The notes under the pieces: generated by a model
What the model was told of the DNA's origin: nothing
Database searches by the model: none
Seen by the model: only the letters and a program-made list of their open reading frames with translations
Shown: positions 26,805 through 35,847 of the stretch, one piece after another
How the letters are laid out: each line of letters opens with the position of its first letter
Position numbering within the stretch: position 1 is the first letter of the stretch
Position numbers and translations under genes: made by a program
NCBI RefSeq assembly: GCF_016461955.1
Contig: NZ_JADMNM010000001.1
Location: 117,597-181,596 of the forward strand
Direction of reading: 5' to 3'
DNA: 64,000 bases
Origin: Qipengyuania sp. YIM B01966
GTDB taxonomy: Bacteria; Pseudomonadota; Alphaproteobacteria; Sphingomonadales; Sphingomonadaceae

Positions 26805-27808
26805 AACTCGCCTCGCTCAAACATGGCCGCGACGGGCGGCTGGTGGTCGTCTCGAAGGACCTGACGCGCTATTGCGCCGCCGACAACATCGCGCCCACCT
26901 TGCAAGCCGCGCTCGACAATTGGGGGGAAGTCGCGCCGCGGCTGGAGGCCCTCTACCGCGATGTCGAACATCAGGCGGTGCCGTGCGAACGGTTCCACGA
27001 GCGCGAGGCGCATTCGCCGCTGCCGCGCGCGCATCACTGGGCCGATGGCAGCGCCTATATCAACCATGTCGAGCTGGTGCGGCAGGCGCGCGGGGCCGAG
27101 GTGCCCGAGAGCTTCTATCACGATCCGCTGATGTATCAGGGCGGGTCAGACCGCTTCCTTGCTCCGCGTGACCCGATCCCACTGGGCGATGTCACCTGGG
27201 GCTGCGACATGGAGGGCGAGATCGCCTGCATCACTGACGATGTGCCGATGGGCGTCTCGGCGGCCGATGCGGCTGGCCATATCAAGCTGCTGATGCTGGT
27301 CAACGATGTTTCGCTGCGCGGCCTTATCCCCGGCGAACTGGCCAAAGGGTTCGGCTTCTACCAGTCGAAGCCCGCCAGCGCCTTCTCGCCCGTAGCGGTG
27401 ACGCCGGACGAGCTGGGCGATGCCTGGCAGGGCAATGTCATCCACCTGCCGCTGATGGTCGACCATAACGGCCAGCCGTTCGGCCGCGCCAATGCCGGGC
27501 GTGATGCGATCTTCAGCCTCGCCGATCTGATTGCGCACGCCGCCAAGACCCGCGAGCTCGGGCCGGGGTCGATCATCGGGTCGGGCACGGTGTCGAACAA
27601 GGGCGCCGATGGCGGGCCGGGCAAGCCGGTGGCCGCCGGCGGCGACGGCTATTCGTGCATTGCGGAGATCCGCATGATCGAAACCATCGCCGATGGCGCG
27701 CCGAAAACGCCGTTCATGCAGCCCGGCGATACGGTCCGGGTCGAAATGCGCGATGCCGAGGGGCACTCGATCTTCGGCGCGATCGAGCAGGAAGTGGTCA
27801 CCGCCTAA
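26801..27808 (+). CDS. Fumarylacetoacetate hydrolase family protein
   Basis: A 335-residue FAH-domain protein; the ATG at 26801 lies in the maiA stop and GGAGA lies nine bases upstream. Metal-binding acids appear in WGCDMEGEIACITDDVP, with DVSLRGLIPGELAKGFGFYQSKPASAFSP and GSGTVSNKG as family blocks. The tight coupling to maiA suggests it cleaves fumarylacetoacetate to fumarate and acetoacetate. No homogentisate dioxygenase gene is in this window. Confidence 0.85.
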   Translation: MKLASLKHGRDGRLVVVSKDLTRYCAADNIAPTLQAALDNWGEVAPRLEALYRDVEHQAVPCERFHEREAHSPLPRAHHWADGSAYINHVELVRQARGAEVPESFYHDPLMYQGGSDRFLAPRDPIPLGDVTWGCDMEGEIACITDDVPMGVSAADAAGHIKLLMLVNDVSLRGLIPGELAKGFGFYQSKPASAFSPVAVTPDELGDAWQGNVIHLPLMVDHNGQPFGRANAGRDAIFSLADLIAHAAKTRELGPGSIIGSGTVSNKGADGGPGKPVAAGGDGYSCIAEIRMIETIADGAPKTPFMQPGDTVRVEMRDAEGHSIFGAIEQEVVTA

Positions 27809-27813
27809 GCTTC

Positions 27814-28731
27814 TCACGAGTTGGCGGTGATGAAACAGGCGGCCGCCACCAGTGCCCCGGTCCAGCGATTTGCGCGGAACCGGGCGAGCGGGTTGTCCCG
27901 ATCGTCAGGGTCGAGCGTGACGACCTGCCAGCCAAGGTGGAGCGCGGCGGGCAGCAACGTCAGCAGCGCCACCCAGTCGCCGCGCAGCAGCCAGAAGGCA
28001 AGCGCCCACAGGGCAACCGCGCCAGCGTAGAACGCGCCGATGCCGCCGCGCACCCGTGTGCCCAGCCGCAATGCGCTCGAGCGGATGCCGACCAGCGCGT
28101 CATCCTCGCGGTCCTGCAGGGCGTAGATCGTGTCATAACCGACGCACCACAGCACCGCCCCCGCATACAGCGCCGCCAGCACTTCCCACCGGTCGCTGCG
28201 CAAGGCCACCCAGCCAACCGGCACGCCCCAGGTGAACACCAAGCCCAGCCAGGCCTGCGGCCACCAGGTCAGCCGTTTCATGAACGGATAGGCTGCGACC
28301 AGCACAAGGCTCGCCAAAACGACCAGCTGGGCCTGCCAGCGCAGTTGCAACAGGACGACCAGCCCCACAAAGCACAGCACGAGGAGCCAGCCCCATGCGG
28401 TGCGCTTGCTGATCCGCCCGCTTGCCACCGGGCGGCTGGCCGTGCGCGCCACCTGCCGGTCGAGATCGGCATCGACGATGTCATTATAGACGCAGCCCGC
28501 GCCGCGCATCGCCATCGCGCCCACCAGCAGCCAACCGACCAGGGCCCATTGCGCCCCCGCGCCGGTCAGCCAGACGCCCCAGGCGCAGGGCCAGAACAGC
28601 AGCCACCAGCCGACCGGGCGGTCAAACCGGGCGAGCTGGGCCAGATCGCGCACGGGCTGCGGCAGCCGCGCGACGAGCCCGCGATGCTCGGTGTCGGGGA
28701 CGATTTCGGGCTGGGGGGCAGCGGCGCTCAC
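27814..28731 (-). CDS. ubiA: 4-hydroxybenzoate polyprenyltransferase
   Basis: A 305-residue membrane prenyltransferase of ubiquinone synthesis with about eight or nine helices. The two Asp-rich motifs are NDIVDADLDRQVARTASRP and YDTIYALQDREDD, which bind Mg-diphosphate. It starts 38 bases from divergent rsmE and is convergent with the FAH-family gene (five bases between stops). Family and length match UbiA well. Confidence 0.93.
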   Translation of the reverse strand: MSAAAPQPEIVPDTEHRGLVARLPQPVRDLAQLARFDRPVGWWLLFWPCAWGVWLTGAGAQWALVGWLLVGAMAMRGAGCVYNDIVDADLDRQVARTASRPVASGRISKRTAWGWLLVLCFVGLVVLLQLRWQAQLVVLASLVLVAAYPFMKRLTWWPQAWLGLVFTWGVPVGWVALRSDRWEVLAALYAGAVLWCVGYDTIYALQDREDDALVGIRSSALRLGTRVRGGIGAFYAGAVALWALAFWLLRGDWVALLTLLPAALHLGWQVVTLDPDDRDNPLARFRANRWTGALVAAACFITANS

Positions 28732-28769
28732 CCTTGCCCCCTATCGCCGCGCGTGGCACCTGCCTAGCC

Positions 28770-29516
28770 ATGCCTGCAACACCCGCCTGGCCGCCCCGGA
28801 GCGCCCCGCGCCTGTTCGTCGTGCCCGAACTGGCCGAGGGCGCGATGGTGACGCTGGAGGGCAATCCAGCGCATTACCTCGCCCGCGTGATGCGGGTTGC
28901 GGCCGGCGATACGGTGATCCTGTGCGACGACATCACCGGCGAGTGGGCCGCTGAAGTGGCTTATGCGGGCAAGCGGCACGTTGAAGTGCGCGTGATACGC
29001 CAAATGCGCGGGCGCGAGCACGTGCCGGATTTCTGGCTCTGCCCCGCCCTCATCAAACGCGACCGGTTCTACATGGTGCTCGAAAAAGCGACTGAACTGG
29101 GCGCGGCGCGCATCGTGCCGGTGATCACGCGGCGCAGCGTGGTGGACAAGCTCAACCTCGAGCGCGCGCAAACGGTGGTGGTCGAAGCCGCCGAACAATG
29201 TGCCCGCACGGCCTTGCCCGACCTGGCCGCGCCCGCCCCGCTCGATCGGCTGTTGCGCGATTGGCCCGCCGGGCGCCTGCTGTTCTTTGCCGACGAGCAG
29301 GGCGGCGCGCCTGTCGGGGACGCGCTGCGCGAGAGCGAAATGGCGGCAATCCTCGTCGGCCCGGAAGGCGGCTTTGACGATGCCGAGCGAGCGGCTATCC
29401 GCCAACTTCCGCAAGCTCGCCCGATCAGCCTCGGCCCGAGTATCCTGCGCGCCGAGACGGCCGCGCTGGCCGCTACGGCGCTGTTCATGGCGCTGGCGGG
29501 CGACTGGCGCGGATAG
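28770..29516 (+). CDS. rsmE: 16S rRNA (uracil-1498-N3)-methyltransferase
   Basis: A 248-residue SPOUT methyltransferase. An N-terminal PUA-like domain (RLFVVPELAEGA, NPAHYLARVMRV) is followed by the knot domain with EKATELGAARIVPV, EAAEQCARTALP, ILVGPEGGFDDAE and SLGPSILRAETAALAA, the SAM-binding knot. The ATG at 28770 gives the normal N-terminus; no strong ribosome site is visible. Confidence 0.93.
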   Translation: MPATPAWPPRSAPRLFVVPELAEGAMVTLEGNPAHYLARVMRVAAGDTVILCDDITGEWAAEVAYAGKRHVEVRVIRQMRGREHVPDFWLCPALIKRDRFYMVLEKATELGAARIVPVITRRSVVDKLNLERAQTVVVEAAEQCARTALPDLAAPAPLDRLLRDWPAGRLLFFADEQGGAPVGDALRESEMAAILVGPEGGFDDAERAAIRQLPQARPISLGPSILRAETAALAATALFMALAGDWRG

Positions 29517-29568
29517 GCACCGCAATTACCGCTTCCCACGCCCGTTTGCGTTGCGTATCGCCACCCAA

Positions 29569-30939
29569 ATGAGCACGCGCCAGGCCTCCGACCAAGCGGA
29601 CCCGCTGATCGAAAGCCGCGATCAGCTCGTCGAACCGATGGCCAAGGGCGAGAAGCCGCCGGCCGATTGGCGGATCGGGACCGAGCATGAAAAGCTGGTC
29701 TATCGCCGCGCCGACCATGCCGCGCCATCCTATGCCGAGCCGGGCGGCATCCGCGACATGTTGCTGGCGCTGGGCGAGTTTGGCTGGACGCCGGTCGAGG
29801 AAAACGGGCAGGTCATCGCAATGAGCGGGGCCGACGGCACGGTCAGCCTCGAACCGGCCGGACAGCTCGAACTATCGGGCGCGCCGCTTGAAAACCTGCA
29901 CCTGACCTGCGCCGAAACCGGCCGCCATCTCGAACAGGTGAAGGAGGTGGGCGAGCGCTTCGGCCTGTCGTTCCTTGGCCTCGGCATGTGGCCCGACAAG
30001 ACCCGCGCCGAACTGCCGGTGATGCCCAAGGGGCGCTATGCGATCATGATGCGGCATATGCCGCGGGTCGGCACGATGGGCCTCGACATGATGCTGCGGA
30101 CCTGCACCATCCAGGTCAATCTCGATTATTCAAGCGAAGCGGACATGGCGAAGAAGTTCCGCACCAGCCTGGCTTTGCAGCCCTTGGCCACCGCGCTGTT
30201 CGCCAACTCGCCCTTCACCGAAGGGCGGCCCAACGGCTTCCTGTCCTATCGCAGCCATATCTGGTCGGATACCGATCCGCAGCGCACCGGGATGCTACCC
30301 TTCGTGTTTGACGAGGGCTTCGGTTATGAAGCCTATGTCGATTACATGCTCGACGTGCCGATGTATTTCGTCTTCCGCGACGGGCAATATATCGACGCGG
30401 CGGGGCAAAGCTTTCGCGATTTTCTCGACGGCCGGCTGCCTGCCCTGCCCGGCGAGAGGCCGCGGCAGAGCGACTGGTGGGATCATTTGTCGACCGCCTT
30501 TCCCGAAGTGCGGCTGAAGAGCTTTCTCGAAATGCGCGGCGCCGATGGCGGGCCGTGGAACCGCATCTGCGCGCTGCCGGCCTTCTGGGTTGGGCTGCTT
30601 TACGATCAGGGTGCGCTCGATGCGGCGTGGGATCTGGTCAAGCACTGGATGATGGAAGAGCGCGAGGCGCTGCGCGGCGCCGTGCCCCGGCTGGCGCTCG
30701 ACGCGCCGATACCGGGCGGGCGCAAGCTGGGCGATATCGCTCCTGAGGTGCTGGCGATTGCCCGCAGCGGGCTATCCGCACGCGCGCGGTTCAATTCCGG
30801 CGGCGATAATGAAACGGGTTTTCTCGAAGCGCTCGACGAGATTGCCGCCAGCGGCAAGGTGCCGGCCCAGCGCCTGCTCGATTCCTATCACGGCGAATGG
30901 CAGGGCGATATCAGCCGCGTCTACGAGCAGAGCTTCTGA
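29569..30939 (+). CDS. gshA: Glutamate-cysteine ligase (plant/alphaproteobacterial type)
   Basis: A 456-residue GCS2-family enzyme for the first step of glutathione synthesis. Blocks are DWRIGTEHEKLVY (ATP/Mg-binding Glu), SLEPAGQLELSGAP, LGLGMWPDKTRAELPVMPKGRY and ADGGPWNRICALPAFWVGLLYD. The ATG at 29569 is the first matching family starts; its ribosome site is weak. Glutathione also supplies the zeta-class transferase MaiA encoded upstream. Confidence 0.92.
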   Translation: MSTRQASDQADPLIESRDQLVEPMAKGEKPPADWRIGTEHEKLVYRRADHAAPSYAEPGGIRDMLLALGEFGWTPVEENGQVIAMSGADGTVSLEPAGQLELSGAPLENLHLTCAETGRHLEQVKEVGERFGLSFLGLGMWPDKTRAELPVMPKGRYAIMMRHMPRVGTMGLDMMLRTCTIQVNLDYSSEADMAKKFRTSLALQPLATALFANSPFTEGRPNGFLSYRSHIWSDTDPQRTGMLPFVFDEGFGYEAYVDYMLDVPMYFVFRDGQYIDAAGQSFRDFLDGRLPALPGERPRQSDWWDHLSTAFPEVRLKSFLEMRGADGGPWNRICALPAFWVGLLYDQGALDAAWDLVKHWMMEEREALRGAVPRLALDAPIPGGRKLGDIAPEVLAIARSGLSARARFNSGGDNETGFLEALDEIAASGKVPAQRLLDSYHGEWQGDISRVYEQSF

Positions 30940-30942
30940 CGC

Positions 30943-32301
30943 CTACCAGCGCTGCAGCAGCGCCGCGACTGATCCGAGCGCGCGGGTTATCGGTGCATGG
31001 CTTGCGGCCCAGGCGTGATAGGCGCGATATTTGGCGTCCTCCCCAAGCAGATGCGCCTCTTCGGTGCGCGCCCGCCAGTAATAGATGCCGCTGACGCAGC
31101 CCAGAAACACGGTGTTGCGCACGATATCGACGATCGAGCCGCTGGTGGTGAGGAACGGCAGCACCGACAGCCACCAGAACAGGTTCTTCGATACATAGGC
31201 CGGATGGCGGGTCAGCCGGTACGGCCCGTTGGTGATCACCCCGCGATAGGTCAGGTTTGAAAAACGGATGCCGAAGGCAACGGTCGCCCAGGCATAAATC
31301 GCGGTGAGCACCACCAGGACGATCATCCACGCCCAGGCCAGCGCCGGGATGCCGGCCAGCCAGTGGCCCCAACCGGGCGCGTTCACCTCGTAAGCGAGCA
31401 CCCCGTACTGCCCGCCAAGGGCCCCCTGCCCGCCCATGAAGGCGAACACGAACGGCGGATAACACATCAGCGCCGCGACCCAGCCGGCGAGGAACGGGTT
31501 GCCGCTGCGGATATGCGCGTCGAGCGGGCGCAGCGTGAGCAGGTAACCCACCGTCCCGATCTGCACGTCGATCACGAACAGCAGCTCGAACAGCGCAAGG
31601 CCAAGTCGTATAGGGTCGTCCGCGATGGCGGCAAAATCGGCGTTCACCACCGCCGCGAAACCGTGCGGCAGGATCGAGATCATGAAGGCAGTGAAGAAGC
31701 CCTTGATAATCCACGCGCGCCAGTGCCGCTTGATCTCTTCCCCGTGCCAGCCATCACGGCGCAGCAGGAAGGCGCCGAAATGCCATGCATGATCGCGGGG
31801 TTCGGTCAGCTTGCCGTCAAGCCACAGGACATAAGGGATCGACAGCGCGACCAGCGGCACCAGCGCGGTCGCCAGCACCTCGATTGCGAACAGATAATTG
31901 CCGTTCCAGTACCAGCGGGCGAGGCAATAGAGGCCCGCGATGATCGCCCAGGTCGCCCACAGCCCGACCAACTTGACCAGGCTCACCGGCAGGCGCTGCG
32001 GCATCGGGCGGGCCAGCGCCCAGTCGATCCCGGTCGAGGGACGGCGATGGACCTTGTCTACCAACAGCGACCAGGCGATCATCGGCAGCGAGGAGAACAG
32101 CAGCGCGGACAACGCGGCGAGCGGGCCTGATAGCGGCTGATGCGGGCCCGCCCAACCGAACTGGTCGGCCAATGCGGGGTACGATCGGCAGAATGCGATC
32201 CAACCCAGCAATCCCGCGAGGCCGGCAAAGCCGACCCCGGCCGAGACATCGCTCGCGGGGCGCGGGGCGGAGTCGGGCACGGTATCGCTCACCGCGCCCA
32301 C
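30943..32301 (-). CDS. Polytopic membrane protein with C-terminal ICMT/PEMT-like methyltransferase domain
   Basis: A 452-residue protein with around ten hydrophobic segments. The last third has the isoprenylcysteine/phospholipid methyltransferase signature: NGPYRLTRHPAYVSKNLFWW, then YYWRARTEEAHLLGEDAKYRAY (SAM-binding His/Arg and E..E motif). The large N-terminal membrane domain is not one I recognise. GTG 32301 is the annotated start; GTG 32292 is also possible. Substrate unknown; a lipid or a membrane-embedded small molecule is plausible. Convergent with gshA. Confidence 0.65.
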   Translation of the reverse strand: MGAVSDTVPDSAPRPASDVSAGVGFAGLAGLLGWIAFCRSYPALADQFGWAGPHQPLSGPLAALSALLFSSLPMIAWSLLVDKVHRRPSTGIDWALARPMPQRLPVSLVKLVGLWATWAIIAGLYCLARWYWNGNYLFAIEVLATALVPLVALSIPYVLWLDGKLTEPRDHAWHFGAFLLRRDGWHGEEIKRHWRAWIIKGFFTAFMISILPHGFAAVVNADFAAIADDPIRLGLALFELLFVIDVQIGTVGYLLTLRPLDAHIRSGNPFLAGWVAALMCYPPFVFAFMGGQGALGGQYGVLAYEVNAPGWGHWLAGIPALAWAWMIVLVVLTAIYAWATVAFGIRFSNLTYRGVITNGPYRLTRHPAYVSKNLFWWLSVLPFLTTSGSIVDIVRNTVFLGCVSGIYYWRARTEEAHLLGEDAKYRAYHAWAASHAPITRALGSVAALLQRW

Positions 32302-32340
32302 CTATCGCATATCGGTTAAGTGCGCGTTAGGCCCAATCGC

Positions 32341-33711
32341 TCAGCGATAAGCGGTGATGCGGCCGCGATCGTCGAGGATATACAGAGTCTGGCCCGCAAC
32401 CACCGGCGGCAGGCTGACGCTCGTGCCGACCTCGCCATAGGGCGTGACCGTACCATCGACGGTCGAAACGCGATAAAGCCCGCCTTCCGAATTGGCCGCC
32501 CACAGATTGCCGCCGGCGAGCACCGGGCCGCGCCAGAAGATCGGCCCCTTTTTGTCTTCAGCATCGCGCCAGCGCGGCAGTTCGGCAATCCAGCGGACCT
32601 TGCCGCTCGACCGGGCAATCGCCAGCATCCGTGCATCGTCGGTCAGCGCGAACAGCCATTCGCCGCCGATCGCCGGGGTCGAAATGCCGGCAATGTTGAG
32701 TTCCCAGATGCGCTGGCCGGTGACCAATTCGTAGGCGGCCATGCGCCCGCCCTGCCCCAGCGCATAGACGCGGCCGTCGGCGATGATCGGATCGGCGTCG
32801 ATGTCGGTTAGCGAGCCGACCTGGGTGGAGATCGAAGTCCGCGCCAGCGCATCGGCCCACAGCGTCCGGCCGTTTTCATAGCGATACGCCGCCAGTTCGC
32901 CCGAACTGTAGCCGGCGATCACCGTGCCCTGTGCGGCGGCGGGTGCCGCCACCCCGAACACGCCCGACTGCGCCTGCGACCCCGATTCCTGCCATTGCTG
33001 CGCGCCATCGGCCGCGTTAAGCGAGAAGATCTGGTTGTCCTGCGTCATCACGAAGACGCTGTTGAACGCCACGGTCGGCGCGCCGCGCAGCGGGCCGGCG
33101 GGCTTGACCTTCCAGACCAGCGCGCCGGTCGCGGCGTCGAGCGCGACCACCTCGCCCGCGCCGTTGGTGGCATAGACCCTGTTGTCGGCAAAAGAGGCGC
33201 CGCCGCCAAAGGCCGAGGGGCGCTGGTCACGGGTCAGCTCCATTTGATAATTCCACACCCGCGCGCCGGTGGCGGCGTCAAAGGCGTGGACCATCGCATT
33301 GGTATCGACCGCATAGACCCGGCCGCCGCCGACCACCGGCGTCGCGGCTAGGCGCGCGCGCGGGCTCGACCCGGCGATCTGCGCGATCCAGGCCGGCTGC
33401 GGGTCGGCCCGCAGCGCCAGATGGCCGGGCGCGTTGCTGGGCGGACCCCCGGCCTGCGGCCAGTCGGCATTGGCATCCGCCGGCGGCAGCACCACCGCAA
33501 TGCCCGCCAGCGCGGGATCGACCTGCGCGCCGGTTTCGATCCGCGACAGGATCGGCTGGCGATTGCCGACGGTGGGGGTGCCATCCTTGTCCTTGCCGCC
33601 GAACAGGCCGGTGGCGCAGCCAGCCAACGACACCGCCAGGAGAGCGGCAAGCGGCGCGCGATAGAGAAGAGCGGGATGCTGGCGGGTCATGAAGTATGGT
33701 GTTCCTGTCAT
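32341..33711 (-). CDS. bamB: Outer-membrane protein assembly factor BamB
   Basis: A 456-residue lipoprotein with lipobox LAGC (Cys near residue 32), followed by eight-bladed PQQ-like propeller repeats (for example YAVDTNAMVHAFDAATGARVW and YATNGAGEVVALDAATGALVW). BamB is a scaffold lipoprotein of the BAM complex that inserts beta-barrels. The ATG at 33711 overlaps the stop of the upstream TPR gene (ATGA); an internal ATG at 33690 would give a shorter, more typical signal peptide. Confidence 0.92.
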   Translation of the reverse strand: MTGTPYFMTRQHPALLYRAPLAALLAVSLAGCATGLFGGKDKDGTPTVGNRQPILSRIETGAQVDPALAGIAVVLPPADANADWPQAGGPPSNAPGHLALRADPQPAWIAQIAGSSPRARLAATPVVGGGRVYAVDTNAMVHAFDAATGARVWNYQMELTRDQRPSAFGGGASFADNRVYATNGAGEVVALDAATGALVWKVKPAGPLRGAPTVAFNSVFVMTQDNQIFSLNAADGAQQWQESGSQAQSGVFGVAAPAAAQGTVIAGYSSGELAAYRYENGRTLWADALARTSISTQVGSLTDIDADPIIADGRVYALGQGGRMAAYELVTGQRIWELNIAGISTPAIGGEWLFALTDDARMLAIARSSGKVRWIAELPRWRDAEDKKGPIFWRGPVLAGGNLWAANSEGGLYRVSTVDGTVTPYGEVGTSVSLPPVVAGQTLYILDDRGRITAYR

Positions 33712-34520
33712 TCAGCCGCTGCGGCCGGCGCACCGGCGGCTGCGGGGGCGGCACTGGCCCCGTTGGTGATGCCCTGTTCTTTGAGCAGCGTATCGACATC
33801 CTCGATCGCGTCGACCCCCAGCAGACCGGCGACCTGCCGGGCGCGCGAGCGCAGCGTTTCGGGCACATCGTCGGCCTTGGCGATGGCGGAGAACAGCGTG
33901 CCTGCCGCCTCGCGGTTGCCCGCTTCGAGATGGGCCATCGCGGTCAGCTCGCCGGCGCTGCCGAACCAAGGATTGCCAGGCACCGCCAGCGGCTTCAGCC
34001 GGTCGATCACCTGCTGCGGCGGAAGGGTGTCGAAGTTGACCGCGATTTCGCGGATCAGCGCCAGATTACGCAGTTCGGCGGGTGCGGCACTGTCGGCAGC
34101 GACTGCGGCGAACAATTTGGCTGCGCGTTCGCGCTGGCCCTGTTCGAGCGCGATCCCGCCCTGCAGCAGCGCCGCCGTGGCGCGCGTGCCCGCGTCGCTG
34201 CTCGCCGCGAGCGGGGTGAGCGCGGTGTTGCCGGCATCGAGCTGGCCCGCCTCCACCTTGTCCATCGCAGTCATGAATTCTTCGGATTGGCGTTCAAGCG
34301 CCTGTTCGCGCCGGTGATCCCAGAAGAGATAGCCGGCAAAGCCGAGCAGCAAGGCAGCAATCAGCGCCAACAATGGCTTGCCGTAACGCTGGACAAAGGT
34401 GCTGTATTGGTCCTGCCGGACGGCGTCATCGACCTCGCGCAGCAGCACATCCTCTTCCGCGGCGCGGCGCTGCGCGAGGACATTTTCCCTGTTCTGGTTG
34501 GTAGAAGGTGTCAGGGCCAC
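33708..34520 (-). CDS. YfgM-like TPR membrane protein
   Basis: A 270-residue protein with a cytoplasmic N-terminus, one transmembrane helix (residues about 48-67, LLALIAALLLGFAGYLFW) and a periplasmic TPR-like domain of Ala/Leu-rich helices, ending in an Ala/Pro tail. This matches the YfgM family, usually encoded just upstream of bamB and linked to the Sec translocon and periplasmic chaperones. The four-base overlap with bamB supports co-translation. Confidence 0.82.
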   Translation of the reverse strand: MALTPSTNQNRENVLAQRRAAEEDVLLREVDDAVRQDQYSTFVQRYGKPLLALIAALLLGFAGYLFWDHRREQALERQSEEFMTAMDKVEAGQLDAGNTALTPLAASSDAGTRATAALLQGGIALEQGQRERAAKLFAAVAADSAAPAELRNLALIREIAVNFDTLPPQQVIDRLKPLAVPGNPWFGSAGELTAMAHLEAGNREAAGTLFSAIAKADDVPETLRSRARQVAGLLGVDAIEDVDTLLKEQGITNGASAAPAAAGAPAAAAE

Positions 34521-34683
34521 GCGGTGATCGATCCTTGCTGGAAGAGGCGCATCGGCGCGCCGGACAGGGGCAATCGCGCGTCTTTAGGGCCGGCACCCGT
34601 GCTCCGCAATGCCCTGACCACCTTCGTCACCATGCTGACTGTTTTTGTTGGGCGCGGCGTGAACCGCCGGTGAAGCGCGCCCA

Positions 34684-35847
34684 TCAGGGCAAGCCCGGGC
34701 GCCCCATCGCCGAGGCGTAGAGGCGGCGATAGGTATCGATCATCCGCTGCTCGGAAAATTCGACCTCGGCGGCAGCACGATTGGCCTGGCCCAGCCGCTC
34801 GCGCAGCCCCTCGTCTGCCGTCAGCGCGCCGAGCGCGGCAGCTAGCGCGCGCTCATCGCCCGCCGGCACCACGAACGGCCGGTTTTCTTCGGCCACCATC
34901 TCGGCCACGTCGCCCACCGCGGTCGCCGCCACCGCGCAGCCAGCCGCCATCGCCTCGATCAGCGCAACGGGCTGCTGCTCGCTGTCGGAGGACAGCGCAA
35001 AGATATCGAACAGTCCGATCACCTTGGCGGGATCGACCGCATGGCCGGGCAGGTGCACCCGGTGGCCGATATTCAGCCGCGCGGCCTCGCCAATGATCCG
35101 CTCGCGCTCAGGCCCTTCGCCGATTATAACGAGCTGCCAATCCTCGGGGAGCGCCGCGAAGGCGCGCACGAGCCGGGGCAGGTTCTTGACCGGCCGCAGC
35201 CCGGCCAGCGTCCCGACCCAGCGTTCGCCCTGATGCTTGATAATCCCGCGCATCGCATCGGGCTTGGGCCGGTGGCGATAGGCGGCAAGGTCGATGCCGT
35301 TGGCAATCCGCTTCACCCGGCCGAGTGGCTGGTCCCAGGCGGTCAGCGCGATTTCCTCGAGCCGTTCGGACGGGACCACCAGCCCCGCCGAGCGACCTAG
35401 CGCGATCTTGCGATACCAGTTGCGGGTGGGCTTGAGGCGGGTGAGCTCGTCCTGGTTGAAGCCGTCTTCGTGGTGGATCAGCGGCGGCAGGCGCATGGCT
35501 TCGCCGAACAGGGTATGCGCCATGGCCGCGTCCATCGCGCCCCAATTATAGGTCAGCACCAGATCGTAGCCCTGCATCGCGCGCGCCAGCTTTTGCAGGC
35601 GCCCCGGCGTCGGCCGCCCTTTGAGCGGCGGAAAGTCGCGCGGATAATCCACCTTGATCCCACGCGCGATCCCGGCCGCGGCATCCATCTGCTCGGGCTC
35701 GGCCGACACGATGCTGTGCGCGACCTTTGGCCCGAAGGCATTGATCAGGCGGGTGCAGCGCAGTTCCTTGCCGCCGGCGGCGAAGGTCGAATGAAGGTGC
35801 AGGATGCGCGGCATGGCGCCCGGAGCGCGCGCGGCAGGCGGCTTCAT
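34684..35847 (-). CDS. GT4-family glycosyltransferase
   Basis: A 387-residue GT-B glycosyltransferase. The N-terminal domain starts PRILHLHSTFAAGGKELRC; the C-terminal nucleotide-sugar domain has VGTLAGLRPVKNLPRLVRAF, EGPERERI and the EX7E region LSSDSEQQPVALIEAMAAGC. The first ATG overlaps the hydrolase stop (ATGA); an ATG at 35814 starts right before the fold. Likely cytoplasmic, making a surface glycan or glycolipid. Acceptor and donor unknown. Confidence 0.82.
   Translation of the reverse strand: MKPPAARAPGAMPRILHLHSTFAAGGKELRCTRLINAFGPKVAHSIVSAEPEQMDAAAGIARGIKVDYPRDFPPLKGRPTPGRLQKLARAMQGYDLVLTYNWGAMDAAMAHTLFGEAMRLPPLIHHEDGFNQDELTRLKPTRNWYRKIALGRSAGLVVPSERLEEIALTAWDQPLGRVKRIANGIDLAAYRHRPKPDAMRGIIKHQGERWVGTLAGLRPVKNLPRLVRAFAALPEDWQLVIIGEGPERERIIGEAARLNIGHRVHLPGHAVDPAKVIGLFDIFALSSDSEQQPVALIEAMAAGCAVAATAVGDVAEMVAEENRPFVVPAGDERALAAALGALTADEGLRERLGQANRAAAEVEFSEQRMIDTYRRLYASAMGRPGLP

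Noticed and set aside
34521..34683. GC-rich hairpin near a TTTTTGTT run between the glycosyltransferase and TPR genes
   Set aside because: On both strands the T or A run is on the wrong side of the stem for an intrinsic terminator; nothing else supportable was seen in this stretch.
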